64,000 nucleotides of DNA from Limnohabitans sp. (GTDB taxonomy: Bacteria > Pseudomonadota > Gammaproteobacteria > Burkholderiales > Burkholderiaceae_C). The position numbers and the translations under genes were made by a program. The notes below the pieces were generated by a model. That model saw only the letters and a program-made list of their open reading frames with translations. It had not been told where the DNA came from and made no database searches. This document shows, piece after piece, positions 43,173-50,878 of the stretch. The stretch lies in NCBI RefSeq assembly GCF_023910625.1, contig NZ_JAAVVW010000002.1, positions 124,001 to 188,000 on the forward strand, given 5' to 3'. The stretch's first letter is position 1. Every line of letters starts with the position of its first letter.

Positions 43173-44153
43173 TCAGGCGATCACCTCGACCTTGGCGCGT
43201 TTGGCCACGGCTGTCCAGCTGCTGATTTGGGACTGGATGAGCTTGACGAAATCATCCCCCACCACCGGCTGCTTGCGAGGCAGAGTCTGCACCTCCTCCA
43301 GCCGTGCCATCACATCGGGCTTGGCCAGGATCTCTGGGATCAATGCGGTCAGGCGCTGTGCAATGGGCGTTGGCAGATTCTTGGGCGCAGACAGGCCCAA
43401 CCACTGTGATCCCGTGAGTGAGCCATAGCCCAACTCGGCAAAAGTCGGTATGTTGGGAAATGCGGCCATCCGCTGAGGCGTTGACACGGCCAATGCGCGC
43501 AACGACCCGGCCTTGAGTTGGTTGACGTTAGTGGTGACAGGGTCAAACACGCCGTCGATCTGCCCACCCAGCAAGTCTTGCATGGCCGGTGCACTGCCTT
43601 GATAGGGCACATGATCGAGCTCGCTGGCCTTGCCCTCGATTTTCAGCAATTCGCCATACAGGTGGTTGGCAGAGCCAATGCCGGATGTGCCATAACGCAT
43701 CGGTTTGGTTTTGGCGGCATTCACAAACTGCGCCAGGGTTTGGTAAGGCGATTGAGCCCGCACCAGCAGCAGCATGGGCGCTTCGACCAACATGCCCATG
43801 TGGGTGAAATCGTTGACCGGATCGAACGGCATGGTGCGTCGGGTGGCGGTGGCGTAGATATGCACCGAGGCGTGGCTGACCAGCAGGGTGTAACCATCGG
43901 CGGCCTGACGTGATGCGAATTCGGTGCCGATCAAACCACCCGCTCCTGCGCGGTTGTCCACCACCACAGTTTGAGACAAGGCCTGCGACAGGTGGGGCGC
44001 CATCATGCGGGCAACGGTGTCCACCAAGCCACCGGGCGGGTACTGGCAAATCAAACGAATCGGTCCTTTGCTGGGCCAAGCAGACGACTGGGCATGGACC
44101 CAAGGGGCAACCAATGTGGCCGCACCCACGGCCAGTAATTCACGACGTTTCAT
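43173..44153 (-). CDS. tripartite tricarboxylate transporter (Bug family) substrate-binding protein
   Basis: 326-residue periplasmic binding protein with an N-terminal signal (MKRRELLAVGAATLVAPWVHA). The Bug/TctC signatures are PIRLICQYPPGGLVDTVARM, VVDNRAGAGGLIGTEFASR and DGYTLLVSH. No TctA/TctB membrane genes are adjacent, which is common for orphan Bug proteins in Burkholderiales. It is divergent from the racemase, suggesting a shared catabolic use. The ligand cannot be predicted. Confidence 0.93.
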   Translation of the reverse strand: MKRRELLAVGAATLVAPWVHAQSSAWPSKGPIRLICQYPPGGLVDTVARMMAPHLSQALSQTVVVDNRAGAGGLIGTEFASRQAADGYTLLVSHASVHIYATATRRTMPFDPVNDFTHMGMLVEAPMLLLVRAQSPYQTLAQFVNAAKTKPMRYGTSGIGSANHLYGELLKIEGKASELDHVPYQGSAPAMQDLLGGQIDGVFDPVTTNVNQLKAGSLRALAVSTPQRMAAFPNIPTFAELGYGSLTGSQWLGLSAPKNLPTPIAQRLTALIPEILAKPDVMARLEEVQTLPRKQPVVGDDFVKLIQSQISSWTAVAKRAKVEVIA

Positions 44154-44408
44154 GGGGACTCCTAGAGCAAAGCAAAGTTAAAAAATGGCTTGGCCACTGG
44201 CCAGCGATGTGGCTACGCAGGAGTTGTGCCAACCCGGCCCGATAGATGCTTTCCAGCCCCCGCCGTCATCAACAATGCGCGAGCCGCACAGTCGAAATCC
44301 CAAAAACGCACCAAAAAAGGGCTTAATCGCAGACGCGCACTGTTTTAAATCGACCCCTTGCACTGATTTAAGGCAGTTCGCACACCGTTTGAGAAAGGAA
44401 AACCAGTC
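44154..44408. promoter_or_regulatory. divergent intergenic region between the TTT gene and racemase
   Basis: 255 bp with no gene. It should hold two divergent promoters. A GAAAGGA ribosome site precedes the racemase at 44393-44399. No PpsR-type motif was seen, in line with a non-photosynthetic role. Confidence 0.4.
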
Positions 44409-45176
44409 ATGAGCATGCCAACTCCTCGCCGCTATTTGCTGATCAACCCCAACACCAATCCTTTGACCACACAGCGGCTGCAAGATGTCTTGCAGCCGCT
44501 GGTGCCGCCGGGCGTTCAGTTGGATGTGCACACCGCCAGCTTCGGTGCGAACTACATCGCCTGCGAAGCCAGCCATGTGGTGGCCGCGCATGCTTGCCTG
44601 GATGCGTGGGCAGCGCAGCGCAGCGTCGCGTCCGATCCATTGGATGGTGTGTTGATTGGCTGTTTTGGCGACCCGGGCTTGTTCGCGCTGCGCGAAGCCA
44701 GTGGCTGCCCGGTCACTGGCCTGGCTGAGGCCTCCTTCATTCAGGCCGCAGCGCACGGCCCCTTTGCCATCGTGACCGGTGGCGAACGCTGGAAGCCCAT
44801 GCTGCACCGCTTGGCCGGCAGCCTGGGCTTTGGGCCACAACTGCGCCACATCGAAACCGTGGCCCCCACCGGTGCGGCACTCCAGGCTGATCCTGAGATG
44901 GCCATTCGCTGTTTGACGCAGGCTTGCCAGCAAGCGGCCCAGTCCGGTGTGGCCGCCATCATCCTGGGCGGCGCGGGTTTGGCTGGTTACGCCCGGCTGT
45001 TGCAGCCGCACATCGTGCTGCCCTTGATTGACAGTGCGCTGGCGGGCTTGGAAGTCATGCTTGGCCAAGGCACACCGCCAGCGCCCCACGACCAAGACGG
45101 ATTTTTTGCGCAATGGCAGGGTATGCCCGATGCGTTCGGAAGCATTTCAAGAGAGGGTGTACAGAGTTTTGTGTAA
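44409..45176 (+). CDS. Asp/Glu/hydantoin racemase-family protein
   Basis: 255-residue member of the aspartate/glutamate/hydantoin racemase superfamily. It begins RRYLLINPNTNPLTTQRL. The first catalytic Cys is in GVLIGCFGDPGLFALREASG. The second Cys position of classic racemases is replaced by the stretch AAIILGGAGLAGYARLLQ, in which no Cys is visible. This suggests an isomerase/decarboxylase-like variant or loss of one acid/base residue. Substrate unknown; linked to the divergent TTT binding protein. Confidence 0.85.
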   Translation: MSMPTPRRYLLINPNTNPLTTQRLQDVLQPLVPPGVQLDVHTASFGANYIACEASHVVAAHACLDAWAAQRSVASDPLDGVLIGCFGDPGLFALREASGCPVTGLAEASFIQAAAHGPFAIVTGGERWKPMLHRLAGSLGFGPQLRHIETVAPTGAALQADPEMAIRCLTQACQQAAQSGVAAIILGGAGLAGYARLLQPHIVLPLIDSALAGLEVMLGQGTPPAPHDQDGFFAQWQGMPDAFGSISREGVQSFV

Positions 45177-45186
45177 ACGGGGCTGC

Positions 45187-45433
45187 GATCATCCTAGAAA
45201 ACGCAGTTGCCCGCTTTGACCCCGCTGGAAACCCTGATGTATCCTGAACTTTGTGAGCACGAAGACGCTCACCTTGTGGGTGACACCGCTACGCACCCGA
45301 TGGCACAGCCCTGGGGGGCACTGGCGGCGTTGCTCGTCGTTCCAGGGGTGCAGCCTGCGGCCTCCTCGCGCCTGGCCATTGCCCCCCATGTCAGCACCCT
45401 CGGGCGCGTTCAACTGAGTTTTCTAGGATCATT
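45187..45433. mobile_element. MITE-like element or IS remnant with terminal inverted repeats
   Basis: The left end (45187-45209) contains ATCCTAGAAAACGCAGTTG, and the right end (45411-45433) contains CAACTGAGTTTTCTAGGAT. Over 23 bp the arms are inverted repeats with three mismatches. No transposase is encoded between them. The size, arms and intergenic location fit a non-autonomous element, but no target-site duplication was identified. Confidence 0.5.
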
Positions 45434-45524
45434 CCTTGGGCATCCTGCCTTCGAACTGAATTTAGGACACCCTCACTTCACAAGGCCGGATCCATGAAGC
45501 CCGACGTGTGCGCCGTGCACCCAC

Positions 45525-45552
45525 AAAAAAACCGCTTCGCCGCGGTCTTTTT
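45525..45552 (-). terminator. terminator of the puc operon
   Basis: Stem ACCGC / GCGGT with loop TTCGCC. On the minus strand it is followed by seven T; on the plus strand by TCTTTTT. It lies about 20 bp after the stop of the 31-codon gene that follows pucC. Confidence 0.75.
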
Positions 45553-45572
45553 GGGGTGTCAGGCTTCAGGCA

Positions 45573-45668
45573 TCACTTGCGTGGGCCTTTGGGTCTGTTC
45601 AACCAATTGGCCACCATGAACAGGCAGAAAACCACGAACATGATGATGAGGATGTGTTTGATTTCCAT
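45573..45668 (-). CDS. 31-residue single-span membrane peptide at the end of the puc operon
   Basis: A small gene between pucC and the operon terminator. It begins MEIKHILIIMFVVFCLFMVA (residues 1-20, one membrane span of about 18 residues) and ends NWLNRPKGPRK, a basic tail. An AAGGA ribosome site lies 6 bases before the ATG. The 49-bp spacing from pucC and the terminator about 20 bp after the stop support a real last gene. It does not look like LH alpha or beta (no His ligand within the span) and I do not recognise a family. An LH2 assembly or accessory subunit is a guess from position. Confidence 0.65.
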   Translation of the reverse strand: MEIKHILIIMFVVFCLFMVANWLNRPKGPRK

Positions 45669-45717
45669 GGTGAGTCCTTGAGTTGCGAGTTGATCTTGTG
45701 AACGACGTGGGAATAGA

Positions 45718-47109
45718 TTATGCAGAGATGACAGGCTGGCGTACAGAGGGGGACTTTGAACGCATCAAAGGTCCCATGGCCCACAGGGTCAGCAACAGCA
45801 GGGCAATTTCGATCAGGTAAACGGCCGAATAACCCATGACGGGGCTGCTGATCAGCGCCACACCGTCACGCACCAAGCCGCCTGCGGCCATGCCCACACC
45901 AGCGGCCGTGGCCTGCACGGCCCCCCAGGCACCCATGGCCAAACCGATCTGGCCTGGTGGGGCCAGTTGCATGGAGGCGGTGAGGGTGCCGTGGGCAAAC
46001 AAACCACCCCCCAAACCAATCAGGAAAATGCCCAGCACAAACAGCGCAGGCCAGACCAATGGGGCCGCCGCGATGATGGCCACAAAGGCGGGCAAACCGA
46101 TCCAGGCGCCCCAGCCAGACATGCGGTAGGCGTCTGCGCCGCGCCCCAGCACGCGCGAGGCCCAGGCAAAGCCCAGCAGCCCCCCCAGCGCCAAGGTGGC
46201 CGAGAGCAAGGTGGTGCTGGACACGCTCATGTGCAAGATCTCGCCACCATAGGGTTCGAGCAACACGTCTTCCATGGTGAACGCCATGGTGCCCAGGCCC
46301 ACTGCCAGCAGGCGGCGCAGTGTGTTGGGGCCTTGGCAAAACAGTTGCCAGGCTTGCGCGAATGTGTGCTCGATGGGCGTGCCGGGTTTGCGCAGACGGC
46401 TACGCGGCTCCTGCTTCCACAAGGCGATCACGTTCAGCACCAGCGTGGTCACGGCCACGGCTTGCACCACGCGAATCAGCTGGCCGGGGCTGTAGTCGTG
46501 CAGCAAAAACCCAAGTACCAGGGCGCTGCCGATCATGCCGATCAGCTGCATGACGTACATCAGGCCCACCACCTGGGGCTGACGCTCTGGCGGTGCCAAG
46601 TCGGTGGCCAGCGCCAGGCCTGCGGTTTGTACGGTGTGCATGCCCAGGCCCACCAACAGGAAGGCCCCTGCTGCTCCCACTTGTCCGACCCAGGCTGGGG
46701 CCTGGCTGGACTGGCCGGCACCGGCCAGCACCAGCAGTGCAAAGGGCATGATGGAAAAACCACCGAACTGCAGCAAGCTGCCCATCCAGATGTAGGGCAC
46801 GCGCCGCCAGCCCAGTTGCGAGCGGTGGTTGTCGGAGCGAAAACCGATCAGGGCCCTCAAGGGCGCGATCAGCAAAGGCAGGGCCACCATGAAGGACACC
46901 AGCGTGGCCGAGACCTTGAGCTCGACGATCATCACGCGGTTGAGGGTACCCACCAGCATGACCATGGCCATGCCCACAGAAATTTGAAACAGCGATAAGC
47001 GCAGCAGACGCGACAGCGGCAAATCATCGCTGGCGGCGTCGGCAAATGGCAAAAAGCGCGGGCCCAGATTGGCCAGCGACTGCGTCCATGAAGTGTGTGT
47101 TTTTCTCAT
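45718..47109 (-). CDS. pucC: PucC-type LH2 assembly protein
   Basis: 463-residue, 12-span protein of the PucC/LhaA family, directly downstream of pucB and pucA. It begins MRKTHTSWTQSLANLGPRF, then LPFADAASDDLPLSRLLRLS, and has VGTLNRVMIVELKVSATLVS after span one. PucC is needed for LH2 accumulation in Rhodobacter. A 50-bp gap with a stable hairpin separates it from pucA. The 31-codon peptide gene follows it. Confidence 0.93.
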   Translation of the reverse strand: MRKTHTSWTQSLANLGPRFLPFADAASDDLPLSRLLRLSLFQISVGMAMVMLVGTLNRVMIVELKVSATLVSFMVALPLLIAPLRALIGFRSDNHRSQLGWRRVPYIWMGSLLQFGGFSIMPFALLVLAGAGQSSQAPAWVGQVGAAGAFLLVGLGMHTVQTAGLALATDLAPPERQPQVVGLMYVMQLIGMIGSALVLGFLLHDYSPGQLIRVVQAVAVTTLVLNVIALWKQEPRSRLRKPGTPIEHTFAQAWQLFCQGPNTLRRLLAVGLGTMAFTMEDVLLEPYGGEILHMSVSSTTLLSATLALGGLLGFAWASRVLGRGADAYRMSGWGAWIGLPAFVAIIAAAPLVWPALFVLGIFLIGLGGGLFAHGTLTASMQLAPPGQIGLAMGAWGAVQATAAGVGMAAGGLVRDGVALISSPVMGYSAVYLIEIALLLLTLWAMGPLMRSKSPSVRQPVISA

Positions 47110-47119
47110 AAGAGAAGGA

Positions 47120-47139
47120 CCAGGCGCTTGCGCGCCTGG
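47120..47139 (-). other. intercistronic RNA hairpin between pucA and pucC
   Basis: Perfect 8-bp stem CCAGGCGC / GCGCCTGG with loop TTGC and no T-run. A hairpin at this place in other puc operons stabilises the abundant pucBA message over pucC; the same role is inferred here. Confidence 0.65.
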
Positions 47140-47160
47140 CCTTTCGGCGGGACAAGCCCG

Positions 47161-47352
47161 TTACTTCTTCACTGCGGCATCCGCCGGGGCTGCGACGGCG
47201 ACTTTGGCGCTGCCGTTGAGGAAGTCTTTCACCCAGGTGGTGTTCAGGGTGAGGGCCAGGTGCACGCTGAACGAGGCAATGGCCACGGCCGCAATGAACA
47301 CCGGGATACCCACCGAAGGTTTCACCACCAACCACATTTTCGAGTAGATCAT
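47161..47352 (-). CDS. pucA: LH2 alpha polypeptide
   Basis: 63-residue light-harvesting alpha chain. The N-terminal part MIYSKMWLVVKPSVGIPVFI has the LH2-type W-x-VV-x-P-x-x-GIP, and the bacteriochlorophyll-ligating His lies in FSVHLALTLNTTW. A C-terminal Ala-rich tail (AKVAVAAPADAAVKK) resembles the extension known from Rubrivivax LH2 alpha. AAAGGAG precedes the ATG. It follows pucB by 12 bp. Confidence 0.93.
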   Translation of the reverse strand: MIYSKMWLVVKPSVGIPVFIAAVAIASFSVHLALTLNTTWVKDFLNGSAKVAVAAPADAAVKK

Positions 47353-47364
47353 GTTGTGACTCCT

Positions 47365-47517
47365 TTACTTGAGCCAAGGTGAGTAGATGTAGGCCAGCAG
47401 ATGGGCAAATGCGGCAATCATGCCGAATATCTGCGTGCCCTGGATGAGATTGCGGTGAATCTCTTCCGATTCGGCCTGGGTCAGTCCCGTTGGCCAGACT
47501 TTGTCTGAGTTAGACAT
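47365..47517 (-). CDS. pucB: LH2 beta polypeptide
   Basis: 50-residue light-harvesting beta chain. It begins MSNSDKVWPTGLTQAESEEI. The two conserved His are in EIHRNLIQG (position 21) and FAHLLAYIYSPWL (position 39, Mg ligand). AAGGAG lies 6 bases upstream. It leads pucB-pucA-pucC, 134 bp after crtC, with no PpsR-type palindrome in that gap. Confidence 0.95.
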   Translation of the reverse strand: MSNSDKVWPTGLTQAESEEIHRNLIQGTQIFGMIAAFAHLLAYIYSPWLK

Positions 47518-47650
47518 AGTTTTCTCCTTGCAGAAGACGTGCACGGCCCGCACGAGGGCTATTCTTGGCCACCACGGCCAGGAATGGATTGGCCTTGATA
47601 CACAACGCACGCAGGCCGTAGCCGGGTGGGTGAAGTGCAAGGCTGTTCAT
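47510..47650 (-). other. 46-codon open frame filling the crtC-pucB gap
   Basis: It starts 1 bp after the crtC stop and ends 8 bp inside pucB, covering the pucB ribosome site. Its start reads MNSLALHPPGYGLRALC. Such a frame could couple translation of pucB to crtC, or be chance in GC-rich DNA. No recognised family and a poor ribosome site. Confidence 0.25.
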
Positions 47651-47651
47651 C

Positions 47652-48515
47652 TCAAGCCCGCCTGGGCATGCGCCAGGGCAGCATGGCTTGAACCACCGGT
47701 GACACCAAACGCGGCACCGACAGGGTTTCGTGAAAGGCGAGCAAGGACTCACCCGCGTGATCAAATTGCAGCAAGGCGCGCTGGTAAAACGGCGTGTCTT
47801 CGAGTTGCTCCTGCACCTTGACCGGGTGCTCGCTGCGCATCCGCCGTGCGATGCGCCAGCCGGTTTTGGACAAGGTCTGCACAGGTGGTGTCTCGATGGT
47901 CTCTACCGCACCTTGCGGCGTGAAGCGCAAGGACAGTGTGTGATCGGCCTGTCCTGGGGCTTGCATGTCATAAAACACCACTGTGCTGCCATCGCGCATG
48001 CGTGCCCGCGACCAGTCCCAGGTGTGAAAACCCCGATCGATCGGCTCGTCGCCTTCGTTCGAGTCGAGGTATGCGTGGCCTTTCCATTTCAGCTCGGGGG
48101 CACTCAAATCCACCTCGATGCGTGCTGACGGGGCCAAGGGCCCCCAACGGTGGCGTGCGGCCACGTCCAAGGGCGTGGAATATCCAAACAGCAGTTGCGG
48201 CCAGAGCTTGATGCGGCCCCGGATGCGGCGCGGCAAGGGCACACTGACTTCGTTGATGTCGATGTTCAGGCAATCGCCGTCCCAATGGAGTTGGCTCGGG
48301 CCAACCGTGAACTGCGATGCGTTGCGCGCACAGTGTCTGCGGCCGCGCTCGGTCATGCCCCAGCGGCCCTGACCTTTGCTGTAAATGGCCACATTCAGGG
48401 CGCAGTGGTCATCCGGGTCACCACGTCCGCGCCGCCGAGCCCAAGCGTAATAAGGCGAAAAAACGCTGCCCACAAAGGCAATCAGGGTGATGCCGTGTTG
48501 TCCACAATCACTCAT
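47652..48515 (-). CDS. crtC: carotenoid 1,2-hydratase (hydroxyneurosporene synthase)
   Basis: CrtC adds water to the psi end of neurosporene/lycopene derivatives. The diagnostic stretch is LIAFVGSVFSPYYAWARRRG, followed by CALNVAIYSKGQGRWGMTER and SRARMRDGSTVVFYD. From the ATG at 48515, which overlaps the crtD stop, it has 287 residues. Conserved family sequence (FDQHVPEGGYLWWYVDA) continues upstream in frame without a usable start codon, so either this strain uses a shorter protein or a small indel disturbs the crtD/crtC junction. Confidence 0.92.
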   Translation of the reverse strand: MSDCGQHGITLIAFVGSVFSPYYAWARRRGRGDPDDHCALNVAIYSKGQGRWGMTERGRRHCARNASQFTVGPSQLHWDGDCLNIDINEVSVPLPRRIRGRIKLWPQLLFGYSTPLDVAARHRWGPLAPSARIEVDLSAPELKWKGHAYLDSNEGDEPIDRGFHTWDWSRARMRDGSTVVFYDMQAPGQADHTLSLRFTPQGAVETIETPPVQTLSKTGWRIARRMRSEHPVKVQEQLEDTPFYQRALLQFDHAGESLLAFHETLSVPRLVSPVVQAMLPWRMPRRA

Positions 48516-50044
48516 GGCGTCGACATACCACCAAAGGTAGCCCCCTTCAGGAACGTGCTGGTCAAAGCGAGGCTGGCCATCACGGCCTCGGCCGCCCGTT
48601 GCCCGGACAGGGCCGCCATCGGCACGCCCGGCCCCGGGTGCACGCTGCCCCCCGCCAGATACAGGCCCGACAGGGGCGTGGCGGAGCCAGGTCGGCTGAA
48701 GATGCTGGTCCAGCCGTGAGTCGCCTGCCCGTACAGAGCTCCTGCGCTGGCCGGAAAGCGCCGATGGAAATCCTGCGGTGTGGTCCGGATGCTGTTGCTG
48801 GGAGTCGGGCGCAGTTGCAGTCCCAGTTGGTTCAGGTGCTGAAAGGTGTGGGTTTGGCATTGCTCTATAGCCTCCTCGGTGATGCCGTTGCCATCACCGC
48901 AGGCGGGGGCGTTGACCAAACAAAAAATACGCTCGGCTTGTCCAGCATCCATATCGGCTGGGCGGTCTTGGGCACACACGTAAACCGTCGGCTTGTTCGG
49001 CAGACGCCGGCGCTTGAAAATGTCGTCGAACTCGCTGGCGTAGCTGCTTTGAAAGAACACGTTGTGGCGGTCCAGTGCCACGCCCTGCACAGGCGTGTGC
49101 ATAGACCAGGTGACAGCCGACAGGGAGCGCGGCGGGGCGTCCTGAGGCACCGCACGGCGCACATCATCACCCAGCAGGCCTTGGCGCAAGGCGGCGGCGT
49201 CGCCATTGAAGATCACACGGTCAGCAGGCAAAAATTCGCCGGACTGCAGGTGCACTCCGCATACCCGGCCCTGCCGCTGCTCGATGCGCTGACAAGTGCT
49301 GCGGTAGCGGAAAACCGCCCCACGGCGGCGCGCCACACGGGCCAGTGCCTTGGCCATGCCCACCATGCCGCCTTCGACCGACCACACCCCGTCCATCTCG
49401 ACCTGGGCAATCAGCATGAGGGTGGCGGGTGACTGCCAAGGCGAAGAGCCGCAATACGTGGCATAGCGTGCAAACAACTGGCGCAGACGCGGATCGGTGA
49501 ATTGATGACCCAGTTGTTGCCACAGGCTGCGCATGGGTCCCAGTTGGGCCAACACGCCCAAGCCTTTGAGACCCAAGTCGCCCATGAAACCGGCCATGCT
49601 GGGGCGCTGGGCACAGATCATGGGGCCTTCGAGCGTGGCGTAAAGCTGGCGTGTGGTTTTGCAAAAATCACGAAAGCGTCGTGCCTCGTCACCGCCCGAC
49701 CAGGCGGCAATGGCGGCTTCGCTCTCTTTCGGGTTGGCCGACAAATCGAGCTGGCTGCCATCGGGCCAAAAATGACGCGCCAGCACGTTCAGCGGCGTGA
49801 CCTTCATCTCGGCTTCGACGCTGGTGCCCACACTGTGCAGCAAAGCATCCAGCACCCACCGCATGGTGAACACGGTGGGACCGCTGTCAATGCTGGTCCC
49901 CATGACCTCGCGGCTGTGGACCTTGCCGCCAGGGCCGTCAGCGGTTTCGACCACGGTCACGTCGAGCCCTTGGTTGGCCAACAGGATGGCGCTGCACAAA
50001 CCGCCCATGCCTGCACCCACTATGACCACTTGGTGTTCAGACAT
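48512..50044 (-). CDS. crtD: carotenoid 3,4-desaturase (methoxyneurosporene dehydrogenase)
   Basis: CrtI-family FAD enzyme of 510 residues introducing the 3,4 double bond. It begins MSEHQVVIVGAGMGGLCSAI. Family regions are TADGPGGKVHSREVMG, GGMVGMAKALARVARRRG and the C-terminal GLYLAGGSVHPGPGVPMAAL. The start at 50044 lies within the crtA 3' end (8-bp overlap). Upstream in-frame codons belong to crtA in another frame. Confidence 0.95.
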   Translation of the reverse strand: MSEHQVVIVGAGMGGLCSAILLANQGLDVTVVETADGPGGKVHSREVMGTSIDSGPTVFTMRWVLDALLHSVGTSVEAEMKVTPLNVLARHFWPDGSQLDLSANPKESEAAIAAWSGGDEARRFRDFCKTTRQLYATLEGPMICAQRPSMAGFMGDLGLKGLGVLAQLGPMRSLWQQLGHQFTDPRLRQLFARYATYCGSSPWQSPATLMLIAQVEMDGVWSVEGGMVGMAKALARVARRRGAVFRYRSTCQRIEQRQGRVCGVHLQSGEFLPADRVIFNGDAAALRQGLLGDDVRRAVPQDAPPRSLSAVTWSMHTPVQGVALDRHNVFFQSSYASEFDDIFKRRRLPNKPTVYVCAQDRPADMDAGQAERIFCLVNAPACGDGNGITEEAIEQCQTHTFQHLNQLGLQLRPTPSNSIRTTPQDFHRRFPASAGALYGQATHGWTSIFSRPGSATPLSGLYLAGGSVHPGPGVPMAALSGQRAAEAVMASLALTSTFLKGATFGGMSTP

Positions 50045-50849
50045 TGCTGGGCTCCAACGCGGGTTTGCCCAACACGGGGGGCAGTGCCTGCGGCAAACGA
50101 AGCGCTGGGGTCTCGTAACGGCGTCCCAGCCACTGCCCGGCCATGTGCAGCACCTGCATGCGGACAAACAGCGACTCCGAAAAAAACTGGTGTTTGTAAG
50201 CGGCGGCACTGGCCACCTGATGTGCACCCTGTTGGGCGTATTGCAGCATGGCCGACGTGTCTTGCCACAAGCTGAAAGTGCATTGCCTGACCAGCGGTGC
50301 CTCGCCCAAGCCCATGGCCAGCAAACAGCCCGGTGCTTTCGACAAATCGGCTTGTGTGGCCGGCGCATAACGCCAAAAAGCCATGGCTTTGCTGGGCACG
50401 ATGCTGGCGCGTGTCAACACAGCAAAGGGGGTCTTGCGGGCGGCTTCATCGCCCATGCCTGCGCCCAAAGCCACTGGGCTGGTGGCCTGCCAGGCTTGCT
50501 TGTCCCAATGGCCCCGAGCCGATTGCACCGACATGATGCCGATCCAGCACTCGCGCGCGCGGCTCCGGTAGGCCTCAACAGCGGGACTGTCCAGAAACTG
50601 CAGGGCTAAATCCAGATGGGTGAAGGTACAGATCAGGCCCTGGTGGGTGGCACTGGGGCGCAGACTGAAACCGCCTCCGTGGCCACTGCCCATGACCTTG
50701 GCCATGGTCAGCCCCGGTACCTCTTTGTAGGGGCTGGCACCTGCCACCAGGCGCAACCAGCCCCAGCCCTGGTGCTGACGCAAAAAGTCGGCCAGCAACA
50801 CCACCACCACGCCGGACAGCGGGTCATGAAACGTTGAGCTGACTTCCAT
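50037..50849 (-). CDS. crtA: spheroidene monooxygenase
   Basis: CrtA inserts the 2-keto group, giving spheroidenone or diketospirilloxanthin under oxygen. The 270-residue protein has the family's LVAGASPYKEVPGLTMAKVM, the GSGHGGGFSLRPS segment and LTRASIVPSKAMAFWRYAP. The ATG at 50849 is used. It lies between pufC (29 bp) and crtD in the operon, as in Rubrivivax-like puf operons. Confidence 0.93.
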   Translation of the reverse strand: MEVSSTFHDPLSGVVVVLLADFLRQHQGWGWLRLVAGASPYKEVPGLTMAKVMGSGHGGGFSLRPSATHQGLICTFTHLDLALQFLDSPAVEAYRSRARECWIGIMSVQSARGHWDKQAWQATSPVALGAGMGDEAARKTPFAVLTRASIVPSKAMAFWRYAPATQADLSKAPGCLLAMGLGEAPLVRQCTFSLWQDTSAMLQYAQQGAHQVASAAAYKHQFFSESLFVRMQVLHMAGQWLGRRYETPALRLPQALPPVLGKPALEPSNV

Positions 50850-50878
50850 GACGGGCGTCCGGCAATGGGCCCGTGAGG

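Larger units (their letters stand above)
45177..45572. other. 396-bp region without a gene: inverted-repeat element plus terminator
   Basis: It separates the racemase from the puc operon end. It contains the 247-bp inverted-repeat-bounded element and, at 45525-45552, a bidirectional-looking terminator. A 96-codon open frame inside (45207-45497) is Pro/Ala-rich, shows no recognisable domain and has no ribosome site, so it is not called. Confidence 0.5.

Noticed and set aside
45207..45497. 96-codon frame in the inverted-repeat region
   Set aside because: No ribosome site or domain; it spans the element's right arm and ends in flanking DNA.
48516..48860. Full 402-codon reading of crtC from its most upstream start
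   Set aside because: Most of the extension is crtD sequence in another frame; only the last 17 or so residues resemble CrtC.
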